Below, one piece after another: positions 16,409-24,976 of a DNA stretch of 64,000 nucleotides. Within the stretch, counting starts at the first letter, position 1; each line of letters begins with the position of its first letter. The notes under the pieces were generated by a model that worked only from the letters and a program-made list of their open reading frames with translations, was not told the DNA's origin and did not search any database. This DNA comes from Pedobacter deserti (GTDB lineage: Bacteria > Bacteroidota > Bacteroidia > Sphingobacteriales > Sphingobacteriaceae), in NCBI RefSeq assembly GCF_024436415.1, contig NZ_JAFMZQ010000001.1, positions 2,914,001 to 2,978,000 on the forward strand, in the 5' to 3' direction. A program made the position numbers and the translations under genes.

Positions 16409-18556
16409 CTAAAGTGACTCCAAAGTATTTACTTTATTGAATATCCAGCCAAGAAAACGATCGTTTTCTTTTAGTACTTCTATATTTTCTTTTTTTACTT
16501 CATTTAACAGACTTCCGTACTCGAATACTGCTACTACATTGTCTGCGAACATCAACCATTCTTTAGAATGGAAAGTCGAGTCGAGCGGAGCGGTTTCAAT
16601 GATAACAAGATCGAATAGACTTTTAACCTCATCAAACCTCTCGCGGATGAATTTAAAGCTGGCAACTTCCATCAGTGATGGGTCGCCACCCCGATTGCCC
16701 AATATCGTGACAGAGCGCGACTGCAACTCTGAAAGCGCCAAAGTACCATTTAAGAAATCTTCGACGTAAAATTTTGTATTAGATGTTTGACCGATATATG
16801 GATTTGTGAAATTACCATCAATAATCAAAACCTTCTTCTTTGTCATCTCCCAGGCGAACGCAAGGCTCAGGGTCATAAAGGACTTCCCTTCGCCCCGACC
16901 CAGACTGGTTACCGTCAGAATTTTTCCATCCAGTCTTTTGTCAATCTGGCTGCGTAAGGAGCGGAGTTGATCTCGAAACTTGATTTCTGCCTCAGACATA
17001 CTTGTTTCCGTCCATATGCCGCGCAGATCGATTTTCCTCGAATCAACATGATTAATCTCCCCCAGAACGGGAGCTGACGTCACAGATTTTAGGTGTTTTG
17101 TTAAAATGACCCGCTTATCAAAGTAATACATCAGGAACAAGATGGTAACACAAAACATCAAGCTGATAACACCACCTAGAATTACAAGCAGCATTTTTTT
17201 AGATGGTTCCGGAAGACCTGGCATAGCCGTTTGGACCTGGCTTAACTTTATTGAGAAGCTACTTTGCAGGCGGTTTTGATTATACTTATTGAGCACATCT
17301 AAATATTCTTGAGTAGATACTTCAACGTCGCGTTCCATTGACTGTACCGAAGCATCAAACGGGACCAACTTATCAAATTCGCTGTTCAATTTACCCAACT
17401 CACGTTCAAGCATGCCAACGCTGTAACGCGCCAGGTCAAGTTCAACTTCGAGATTGACCTTTCGCTGGATTAGTTCCTGCTTAGGTATAAGCGGGCTGTA
17501 TATGAACTGATCTAACGACTCGTTGATTTGCCCGTTGAGAACCTGGTTAGCAGAGTCGATTGATTCTTTATACTCCGGGTCAAAGTCATTAGTAATATAC
17601 CTGTCATTCAAAGCCTTAAGTTCCTCTCTGGTGTTTGCAAGGCGTTGGTTCAGCTTCACCATAGTAGATTCTAAATAGCCCCTTTCGGAGGGGCTGAACT
17701 TCCTGTCTATCTCGATTAATGCACCGCTTTTGGCTGCGATACCCTCGGCTAACTGCTGCTTTCTGTCATTATAGGTGGTGATCTGACTATAAATCTGCTT
17801 TGATTGTTCATCTAAATTTAAAACTCTGTTTTTTATCTTGTAGTTCCGCAGGGAATCTATGCGCTTGTTCATCATGATGCGCTTTTCTTCCAAAAGCGTA
17901 CTGAGAAAAGTTCCGGCCTTTTGCTGGTTCACATCAAGAAGATAGGCGTAGTATTTTATAAACTCTGCGCTTAATGTATTGACGACGAAAGCTGACAGTT
18001 CGGCGTTTTCAGAACTGAATTCAATATTGATAAAGTCGCTGTCGCCTGCCCGGTTAATTCTAAGCTTATCTCTCAGGCTCTCACTGTCATATCCCATTGA
18101 TCTTAAAATCCTGTACATACCGCTCTGATCTTTATCCCATAAATTAAGACCTTCCCGTCTGTTGTACTTATCACGATAAACTCCTACAGCCCTGGTTAGA
18201 TTATACGTGCTGGTTTCTTTAATAGCCTGACTCCTCGGACGAAACGGCTTACTGGTCGTTAAGTCGTTTATTATGAGACGATAGGAAACGAGATCTAATA
18301 TCCGACTCATCCTCATCATCTCAACGAGATTACTGAACTCCTGGTTTACCTGGAATGTTTTAGGCACCTCCAGCCCGGCTAAAACAGGGTTTTGAGTATC
18401 GTCGACGATACCAGTCGATATCTGCGCATCAGCAACATAAACGTCTGGCATGTTTCTGACGAGGAAAAATGTGATGATTACTGTGACTGCCGGTACGATA
18501 ATTAAAACCAGCTTATATCTTAAAAGTAGTTTTAAAAAGATCTTTATCTCGTCCAT
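16409..18556 (-). CDS. Wzc-like polysaccharide co-polymerase with degenerate tyrosine-kinase domain
   Basis: This 715-residue protein has an N-terminal Wzz domain with a first membrane helix near residues 14-33, a long periplasmic coiled-coil region and a second helix near 455-480. The cytoplasmic P-loop domain has Walker A GRGEGKS at about 553-559 and a VLIIDGN Walker A'-like segment. The Walker B-like stretch reads VIIETAP, where BY-kinases normally have Asp. The C-terminus stops at NTLESL with no tyrosine cluster. It probably controls chain length, but autophosphorylation is doubtful. The start overlaps the preceding stop by one base (TAATG). Confidence 0.85.
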   Translation of the reverse strand: MDEIKIFLKLLLRYKLVLIIVPAVTVIITFFLVRNMPDVYVADAQISTGIVDDTQNPVLAGLEVPKTFQVNQEFSNLVEMMRMSRILDLVSYRLIINDLTTSKPFRPRSQAIKETSTYNLTRAVGVYRDKYNRREGLNLWDKDQSGMYRILRSMGYDSESLRDKLRINRAGDSDFINIEFSSENAELSAFVVNTLSAEFIKYYAYLLDVNQQKAGTFLSTLLEEKRIMMNKRIDSLRNYKIKNRVLNLDEQSKQIYSQITTYNDRKQQLAEGIAAKSGALIEIDRKFSPSERGYLESTMVKLNQRLANTREELKALNDRYITNDFDPEYKESIDSANQVLNGQINESLDQFIYSPLIPKQELIQRKVNLEVELDLARYSVGMLERELGKLNSEFDKLVPFDASVQSMERDVEVSTQEYLDVLNKYNQNRLQSSFSIKLSQVQTAMPGLPEPSKKMLLVILGGVISLMFCVTILFLMYYFDKRVILTKHLKSVTSAPVLGEINHVDSRKIDLRGIWTETSMSEAEIKFRDQLRSLRSQIDKRLDGKILTVTSLGRGEGKSFMTLSLAFAWEMTKKKVLIIDGNFTNPYIGQTSNTKFYVEDFLNGTLALSELQSRSVTILGNRGGDPSLMEVASFKFIRERFDEVKSLFDLVIIETAPLDSTFHSKEWLMFADNVVAVFEYGSLLNEVKKENIEVLKENDRFLGWIFNKVNTLESL

Positions 18557-19236
18557 TATTTAACTTGTTCCAATTTCATCGTTAACAATTCCTCAAGAGA
18601 GAACTTCGCGTTTGCAAGAGTAGCTTCAGCGTCGATTTTCGAAGCATATGCAGAATTCAACTGCACGGACGCAGAGCTATAATCCTGAAAGGAAACCTCA
18701 CTGCGTTCGTATCTTGCCTTAATATATTTGAACGAAGTCTCAGTATCTACCACAGTTTTGGTAACGAGTTTGAGTGAGTTCAGGGCCTGGAGGTAGTTCA
18801 CATATCTTGTTTTAACTTCTGCTTCCAACTGGTATTCATATTCCTGGCTTTCATTTTTTGCAATAGCTAATTGAGCGCGGGCAGATTTCACGTCGTATGG
18901 CTTCCTTAATATGGTACCCGGATTTATCGTGACCCCGAACTGGTATCCGCGAAGTAGCAGATTTCCGGTTTCGAGATCGACATTATTGCTGTTTGAACGG
19001 AAAACATATGAAAAAGAAAAAGGATCAAGCCAGCTAGCCTTAGCACTCCCTAAGTTACTTTTTGCTACATCGACACGGCTTGAAAACGCTTTGTTTCTGG
19101 GATAGTTTGCTTTCGCTACGGCAATTAATTTTTCCATGTAAAGATAGGAGACGTCACTTAAGATACTTTCCTGAGCATGCAGTGTGAATGGTAAATATAT
19201 CAGAATGCCTACTATAATGGCTTTTGTACTTGTCAT
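18556..19236 (-). CDS. Short TolC-family outer membrane protein (single OEP-like repeat), first gene of the exopolysaccharide operon
   Basis: This 226-residue protein has a signal peptide ending LPFTLHAQ and a pattern of long amphipathic helices around two beta-prone stretches: PFSFSYVFRSN and YQFGVTINPGTI. It ends with KARYERSEVSFQDYSSASVQLNSA-like OEP helices. Canonical TolC monomers are about twice this length with two such repeats, so this is a half-size member. No Wza/SLBB export protein is seen in the locus, so it may stand in for one. A Bacteroidota-type promoter lies directly upstream. Confidence 0.7.
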   Translation of the reverse strand: MTSTKAIIVGILIYLPFTLHAQESILSDVSYLYMEKLIAVAKANYPRNKAFSSRVDVAKSNLGSAKASWLDPFSFSYVFRSNSNNVDLETGNLLLRGYQFGVTINPGTILRKPYDVKSARAQLAIAKNESQEYEYQLEAEVKTRYVNYLQALNSLKLVTKTVVDTETSFKYIKARYERSEVSFQDYSSASVQLNSAYASKIDAEATLANAKFSLEELLTMKLEQVK

Positions 19237-19266
19237 TTAATCAATTTTCAGGCTTTAATTAAAAAA

Positions 19267-19298
19267 TAAAGGTAATATTTTTGGCTATACGGCGTCAA
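19267..19298 (-). promoter_or_regulatory. Predicted promoter of the exopolysaccharide operon
   Basis: Read on the minus strand, TTG (19298-19296) is followed after 21 bases by TACCTTTA (19274-19267), one mismatch from the Bacteroidota -7 consensus TAnnTTTG. Transcription would start near 19260, about 25 bases before the TolC-like start. Prediction from motif and spacing only. Confidence 0.5.
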
Positions 19299-19701
19299 CT
19301 ATCTTATTTAGTTTTTGGCTAAAAAACATTATTGTTAATTCTATGATGACTAAAATTATACCATGTAACAGAAACCGACAATAATAATTGCTTTGATCTT
19401 ATTAGACATTTGATTAACAGATATTTAATTGTTTTAAAGTAGCCCACGACACGTGGTTTGATCGATAAGTGTACAATTCTGCTCAATATTGAGGATTTTT
19501 TAGGGGATTTTTTTACATGTAGTGGGAAAAATTCCCCAGAAAATAATATGCTCATGAATTCCCCTTTTTATAAAATGCGCACATATATTTGTGTATGTCA
19601 TTGTATACAAGTTGTTTCAACCAAAAACTAGAAAAAAAACGGTTACTCGCTCTTATGGCTTTCTTTTTGGTTACTATAGTAGACTCACTCTTTAAATCGA
19701 T
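19299..19701. other. Divergent regulatory region between exopolysaccharide operon and adhesin module
   Basis: No credible gene is seen; a 78-codon minus-strand frame at 19319-19555 lacks any family signature. The stretch is AT-rich with several dyads: CCACGACACGTGG (19444-19456), TTGTATACAA (19601-19610), GTTG/CAAC (19611-19621) and AACCAAAAA/TTTTTGGTT (19619-19627 and 19664-19672). TATATTTG at 19584-19591 fits a -7 element for the plus-strand adhesin gene, but no -33 TTG is placed correctly, so that promoter call is weak. The dyads are candidate operators for co-regulation of the two divergent units. Confidence 0.4.
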
Positions 19702-22700
19702 ATGATTAAATTTTTACGACTTAATATATTTTTCCTCGGTCTCTGTTTATTTGCAAATCAAACCTTTGCACAATTCCCTTACCTGGAGAGTTTTAGAAGG
19801 TCTACCGCTCCGGGAATTACTTTCGGCGGCGCGCCTTCTGCGTTTTTAACTGCGGGCGGTAGCGGATTAGATATCGCTACACAGACTCATACCGGGAACC
19901 CGCTCGATCCGGACGGAGATGGTTATTTACGTCTTACGAACAATACGAGGAATCAAAAAGGGTACATTTATTCCAACTCCAATTTCCCCTCAAGCAACGG
20001 TTTGAAAGTAGAATTAGAATATTATGTGTACGGAGGTAGTGGTGCAGATGGCATCAGTTTTTTCCTGTTTGATGCTACGGCAAACCCATTCGTTATCGGG
20101 GGATTCGGTGGATCGCTCGGTTACGCACAAATAACAACCACCACACCCATTTCGCCTGGTGTGAGTAAAGGATACTTAGCTATTGGACTGGATGAATATG
20201 GCAACTTCTCTAACAATACAGAAGGCAGACAAGGAGGACTTCCCGGCACCAGACCTGGTTCAGTGACGCTAAGGGGTAAAGGCGATGGCGCAGCTTTAGA
20301 ACCAAACAACTACAAGTTTCTCACTACAGTGCAAACCTCGACAATGCCTTCTAATCCCTTTTCTCTAGTAGGAAACGCTTCATCCAGACAATCAAATCCA
20401 ACATCTCCTGGGTATAGGAGAGTAAAGATTGACCTGGCTCCAGACGCCGTGGTTGGATACCGGGTTACTGTTAAGATCGTTCGGGGAGGCTCTCCAGCGA
20501 TTGAAACTACGGTAATTGATAATTATCATTATACCGAGCCAGCACCACCCCTTCTACGTTACGGACTAGCTTCTTCAACAGGTAACCAAACAAATTATCA
20601 CGAAATAAGGAATGTAGACATTGACGTCTTTGATGATGCTAGTCTTGTCGCTCCGACGGCCAATGACGATGTTTTAACATCCTGCAGCAGCAATAGTGCT
20701 ATAGTTAATGTGGTGAGCAATGATGTTACAAATAACACGAATGGAGCGATAAATGTTGCCTCCATCGACTTGAATCCAGCTCAATCGGGAATACAAACAA
20801 CATATACAGTTCCTGGCCGTGGGGTATTTACATTGACATCCAATGGCATTGTAGAGTTTGTACCAGACGCACCCTTCGTTGGGACCGTTGAGGCGAATTA
20901 TACGGTGAGGGATAATTATGGTAAGCTTTCTAACTCGGCGAAAGTTACCGTAAATTATGTAACGGCACCAACCGCACCTGACGCTGGCCCTGATCAGGTA
21001 CTTATTGCCTCCCTGACTCCGCAGAGTTACGTAATGAGAGCGAATGCAGCAATCTCAGGAACGGGGAGATGGTCTCAAATCAGCGGCCCTACCGTAGCAA
21101 CATTTGTGAACCAAAATCAAAATAATACAACTGTCGGAAATCTTACTGCTGGCACATATATTTTCCGTTGGACGATAAGTTCCGGAGCAGGCTGCGATCT
21201 GGCCGACGACGTCCAGATTGTGGTGAACAGTGCACCGGTCGCCAATGATGATTCTTATCGAACAAACCTCAATACTGCGGTTGAGATGAGCGTACTAAGC
21301 AATGATATAGATGCAGATGGTAATACAACTTTAAATCTCGGTTCTATCGTAATCAAATCTCCTCCGCAGCATGGTACGCTTCAAATTAACAATACTACGG
21401 GTGTAATTACCTATACTCCGACCAACAACTACAGCGGCAACGATACTTTCACTTATTCTGTAAAAGACATCAACGGTACAGAAAGTAACAACGCCACCGT
21501 AAATGTCGCAATAAATGCCAAGCCAATAGGAAGTCCGGACATTGCAACAACGCTCGCTGGAAGTCCTATTACGGTTCCTGTTCAGGATAATGACCTTGAT
21601 AAAACCGGAGTGACGGTGACCAGGGGCGCGGATCCGGTGAACGGCACAATTACCATAAATCCAAACGGAACGATTTCTTATACACCGCAAACCGGATTTA
21701 GCGGAAAGGATTCATTTACTTATATTCTGCGAAATGGAACTGGTGTGACTTCCGATCCGATAACCGTAACCGTAAATGTGCGACCCGTAGGTAGCACTGA
21801 TAATATTGCCACCAATTCAAATACGGCGGTAACTATTCCTGTTAAGGCTAATGATGCGAGCAGTGCTGGGACCACTGTTGTTCCGGGCACTACTCAACCG
21901 GCTCATGGTTCCGTGGTGATTAATTCATCAGGCCAGCCGCTCTATACCCCGGCCACAGGTTACGCAGGACTCGATAACTTCACCTATTTTCTGCAGACAG
22001 CGGACGGGCTTCAATCTGATCCGATATTGGTTAACGTTACTGTGAAGCCGGTTGGTTCGGCCGACAACGTTACTACTTTACGTGATAACGCAGTTACCAT
22101 ACCTGTAAAAGACAATGACCTTAATAAAACTGGAACAACAGTACTTGTTAATGCCAATCCAACCCGGGGTACTGTTACGGTAACACCTACAGGGGAAATC
22201 AGATATACCCCTCAGGCGGGTTACATCGGCACAGATGTATTTACCTATGTACTTAGAACTGCTGATGCTGTTGAATCTGATCCGATTACTGTAAATGTGA
22301 CGATTAATCCGGCGATTCCCGCTCCAGACATCACTATAGATGCGCCAACGGGCACGCCTACCGTGATTGATGTTCCCATTCCCCCGGGCGGTAAGGTAAT
22401 CATTACTGTTCCCCCAAAGAATGGCACCATAACTTTTGATCCTGTTACAGGCAAACCAATCTACACGCCTAACCCTGGATATACCGGCCCTGACGACTTC
22501 ACTTATGTGATCGAAGATGAAGATGGGTATCAGTCGCCTCCAGGCAAGGTAACGCTAACGGTGAAAAGGGCTGCGAGGATTGGTCTGGCTAAGGCGCTGA
22601 TCTCTACGGTGGCTAATCAGGATGGTAGTTTCAGACTGATATACCTGTTCACTATGGTGAACTACGGGGATGTCGCAATAAATAACTTAAGTTTGATCGA

Positions 22701-24042
22701 CAACCTGGCTACGGCTTTCCCTGGCCGAACGGTGACGGTGAACCGTATCAACGGATCAGGTACTTTAAGGACGAACGCTAACTACAATGGAAATACGGCT
22801 ACCCAGTTACTGCTTAATACAAGTACACTTGCGGCTAATTTTAAAGAGCAGGTGGAACTGGAGATTACTGTGAGTGGTAACCAGCAGACGGGTACTTATA
22901 CCAACTCTGCAACGGCGCAGGGACAATCGGCCGATAACGGGGCAACTACCACAGACGTATCGACTACGGGTTTGACACCTGACCCTACGACTCCGGGAGA
23001 CGTGAGCCCTTCTGACCCAACGGTTGCGGTGCTTCTTTTTGCGCCTTCTTTGAATATCCCAGTTTCCACCGACGACGACGTTATTATCAACATCCCGATC
23101 CCTACCGGTGGTTCATTTGTGATTACCAATCCGCCAACAAATGGCACGATCTCGATTGATCCGGCTACAGGTAGGCCTATATATACACCGAACCCGGGGT
23201 ATTCAGGACCAGATGAGTTCACTTATGTGATTGTGGATGCGAACGGTAATCAGTCGCCACCTGCTACGGTGACCCTTACGGTTACTGCTCCTGCGAAGAT
23301 CGGTTTGGCCAAGGCTATGGTGTCGACCACAAAAAATGCGGACGGAAGTTATAGCGTGCGGTACAGATTCACGATGGTGAATTATGGAGATGTAACTGTC
23401 AATAATGTCGGGCTGTTTGATAACCTGAGCCTTGCATTTACGGATGCTACCTACCAGATTGTTAACATTACAACTTCAGGAACAAGCACGTTGAGAATAA
23501 ATCAGGCTTATAATGGGAACAGTGTGACCAATATGTTGCTTCCGGCAAGCACCCTTGCGGGTCTGACCAAGGAAACGGTAGATATGGAAGTGCGTGTTGT
23601 ACTTAATAAGCAAGAAGGTTTGTTCAATAACTTTGCTACCGTGGAGGGTATATCTGCCGGCGATGGCAGCCAGGTGAGCGACCAATCGACAAACGGTTTC
23701 AACCCCGATCCGATAACTGCGGGCGATGTATCTCCTTCTGTACTGACTCCGGTTACCCTAACCAAACTCGATCTTAAGATTCCTGGAGGTTTCTCTCCAA
23801 ATAATGACGGTATCAATGATTTCTTCGTTATTGAAAATGCGCTAGGCAAACGGGTGTCGCTCGAGGTGTTCAATAGATGGGGTAACAGGATTTATCGTTC
23901 GACAGATTATCAAAATAACTGGAACGGGAAAACTACTGAGGGGCTGTATGTGGGCGACGATGTTCCTCCAGGTACATATTACTATGTCATTATACTCGAC
24001 GGAAAAGATAGAAAAGTTGGATACATCACTATTAACAGATAA
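19702..24042 (+). CDS. Giant L-type lectin/Ig-repeat adhesin with T9SS type B sorting domain
   Basis: This 1446-residue protein has a signal peptide ending FANQTFAQ. Residues about 24-310 look like a bacterial L-type lectin domain (GYLRLTN, GADGISFFLFD, GGFGGSLGYA). Then come Ig- or cadherin-like modules with YTPxxGYSGxDxFTY repeats (about 316-870), one PKD-like module near 420-510, and a duplicated cadherin-like plus DUF11-like pair (about 874-1110 and 1111-1345). The last 90 residues are the gliding-motility-associated C-terminal domain: GGFSPNNDGINDFF, EVFNRWGNRIY, GTYYYVI. That signals T9SS export by the type B route. The PorP/SprF gene follows after one base. Likely a surface adhesin binding glycans, perhaps the cell's own polysaccharide. 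Confidence 0.9.
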   Translation: MIKFLRLNIFFLGLCLFANQTFAQFPYLESFRRSTAPGITFGGAPSAFLTAGGSGLDIATQTHTGNPLDPDGDGYLRLTNNTRNQKGYIYSNSNFPSSNGLKVELEYYVYGGSGADGISFFLFDATANPFVIGGFGGSLGYAQITTTTPISPGVSKGYLAIGLDEYGNFSNNTEGRQGGLPGTRPGSVTLRGKGDGAALEPNNYKFLTTVQTSTMPSNPFSLVGNASSRQSNPTSPGYRRVKIDLAPDAVVGYRVTVKIVRGGSPAIETTVIDNYHYTEPAPPLLRYGLASSTGNQTNYHEIRNVDIDVFDDASLVAPTANDDVLTSCSSNSAIVNVVSNDVTNNTNGAINVASIDLNPAQSGIQTTYTVPGRGVFTLTSNGIVEFVPDAPFVGTVEANYTVRDNYGKLSNSAKVTVNYVTAPTAPDAGPDQVLIASLTPQSYVMRANAAISGTGRWSQISGPTVATFVNQNQNNTTVGNLTAGTYIFRWTISSGAGCDLADDVQIVVNSAPVANDDSYRTNLNTAVEMSVLSNDIDADGNTTLNLGSIVIKSPPQHGTLQINNTTGVITYTPTNNYSGNDTFTYSVKDINGTESNNATVNVAINAKPIGSPDIATTLAGSPITVPVQDNDLDKTGVTVTRGADPVNGTITINPNGTISYTPQTGFSGKDSFTYILRNGTGVTSDPITVTVNVRPVGSTDNIATNSNTAVTIPVKANDASSAGTTVVPGTTQPAHGSVVINSSGQPLYTPATGYAGLDNFTYFLQTADGLQSDPILVNVTVKPVGSADNVTTLRDNAVTIPVKDNDLNKTGTTVLVNANPTRGTVTVTPTGEIRYTPQAGYIGTDVFTYVLRTADAVESDPITVNVTINPAIPAPDITIDAPTGTPTVIDVPIPPGGKVIITVPPKNGTITFDPVTGKPIYTPNPGYTGPDDFTYVIEDEDGYQSPPGKVTLTVKRAARIGLAKALISTVANQDGSFRLIYLFTMVNYGDVAINNLSLIDNLATAFPGRTVTVNRINGSGTLRTNANYNGNTATQLLLNTSTLAANFKEQVELEITVSGNQQTGTYTNSATAQGQSADNGATTTDVSTTGLTPDPTTPGDVSPSDPTVAVLLFAPSLNIPVSTDDDVIINIPIPTGGSFVITNPPTNGTISIDPATGRPIYTPNPGYSGPDEFTYVIVDANGNQSPPATVTLTVTAPAKIGLAKAMVSTTKNADGSYSVRYRFTMVNYGDVTVNNVGLFDNLSLAFTDATYQIVNITTSGTSTLRINQAYNGNSVTNMLLPASTLAGLTKETVDMEVRVVLNKQEGLFNNFATVEGISAGDGSQVSDQSTNGFNPDPITAGDVSPSVLTPVTLTKLDLKIPGGFSPNNDGINDFFVIENALGKRVSLEVFNRWGNRIYRSTDYQNNWNGKTTEGLYVGDDVPPGTYYYVIILDGKDRKVGYITINR

Positions 24043-24043
24043 C

Positions 24044-24973
24044 ATGAAATTAGTTTTCAAAACCATATTTACAGCTACCCTCCTTGCTGCCACACTCGGC
24101 CTGAAAGCTCAACAGGACCCCATGTACACGCAGTATATGTTTAATACGCTGGCCATCAACCCGGCATATGCGGGAAGCAGGAACGTTGTTTCGGCTACTG
24201 CGCTTTACCGTAATCAGTGGACTGGCATTGAAGGCGCACCGAGAACAGGCACGCTGACACTGGACGCACCGGTGTACGACAAAACCATCGGTTTGGGGAT
24301 ACAGCTGGTGACCGACCGCCTCGGGATAACGCAAACAAACGGGGCTGTATTTAGCGGCGCGTACAGGATTCGTATGGATCAGGGTACGCTTGCATTTGGT
24401 ATTCAAGGTAATGTGCTTCAGTACAGGGCCGATTATACCTCTGTAAATTTGAACACCGGGGCTTATGATCCGGCTTTCAGCTATAACATCAATAAAGTGC
24501 TGTTCAATTTTGGTACGGGCGTTTACTATAATTCGGACAGGTTTTATGTTGGATTGTCGGCTCAGGATATTGCCAAAAACCGGCTTACTGAATTTGAATC
24601 GCCCAACAGTGATCTCCGAAACACGCAATACATGCACTTGTTTTTGGCCAGCGGTTATGTATTCGACCTGGATGATGATTTCAAATTTAAACCCTCTTTT
24701 TTGATCAAGGGTGTAAAGGGTGCTCCGGTTGAAGCCGACATCAATGCTACGCTTTGGATTAAGGATGTGGTGGGCATAGGCGCACAATATCGTACAAGTG
24801 CAGATATTGCCGGCCTTATTGAAGTGCAGGCGAGCCCTCAGATCAGAATTGGATATAGCTATGATTATAGTACAACTGCTTTGAGAAATTTCAATTCCGG
24901 CAGCCACGAAATCATGCTGAGGTATGAATTCGGTTTTGGCGGCGGCAGAATACTATCTCCAAGATACTTTTAG
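24044..24973 (+). CDS. PorP/SprF family type IX secretion outer membrane protein
   Basis: This 310-residue protein has a signal peptide (LLAATLGLKAQ) followed by the family hallmark QDPMYTQYMFNTLAINPAYAGS. The rest is an outer-membrane beta barrel ending with an aromatic residue (SPRYF). PorP/SprF proteins pair one-to-one with type B CTD substrates and are needed for their export or attachment. The partner here is the adhesin ending one base upstream. The ATG at 24044 is chosen; a longer frame to 23948 overlaps the adhesin and would hide the signal peptide. Confidence 0.92.
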   Translation: MKLVFKTIFTATLLAATLGLKAQQDPMYTQYMFNTLAINPAYAGSRNVVSATALYRNQWTGIEGAPRTGTLTLDAPVYDKTIGLGIQLVTDRLGITQTNGAVFSGAYRIRMDQGTLAFGIQGNVLQYRADYTSVNLNTGAYDPAFSYNINKVLFNFGTGVYYNSDRFYVGLSAQDIAKNRLTEFESPNSDLRNTQYMHLFLASGYVFDLDDDFKFKPSFLIKGVKGAPVEADINATLWIKDVVGIGAQYRTSADIAGLIEVQASPQIRIGYSYDYSTTALRNFNSGSHEIMLRYEFGFGGGRILSPRYF

Positions 24974-24976
24974 ACT

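Noticed and set aside
19319..19555. 78-codon minus-strand frame upstream of the polysaccharide operon
   Set aside because: Very basic low-information sequence in an AT-rich regulatory region; it overlaps several dyads and has no recognisable domain.
21230..22330. Regular repeats that at first look like an array
   Set aside because: They are in-frame coding repeats of Ig- or cadherin-like domains about 260-290 bases long, not short direct repeats with unique spacers.
23948..24043. Longer start for the PorP/SprF gene
   Set aside because: It would overlap the adhesin's sorting domain and bury the signal peptide that begins at 24044.
24050..24907. 285-codon minus-strand frame opposite the PorP/SprF gene
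   Set aside because: It lies wholly antisense to a clear PorP/SprF gene and has no family character; the plus-strand protein has signal peptide and hallmark motifs.
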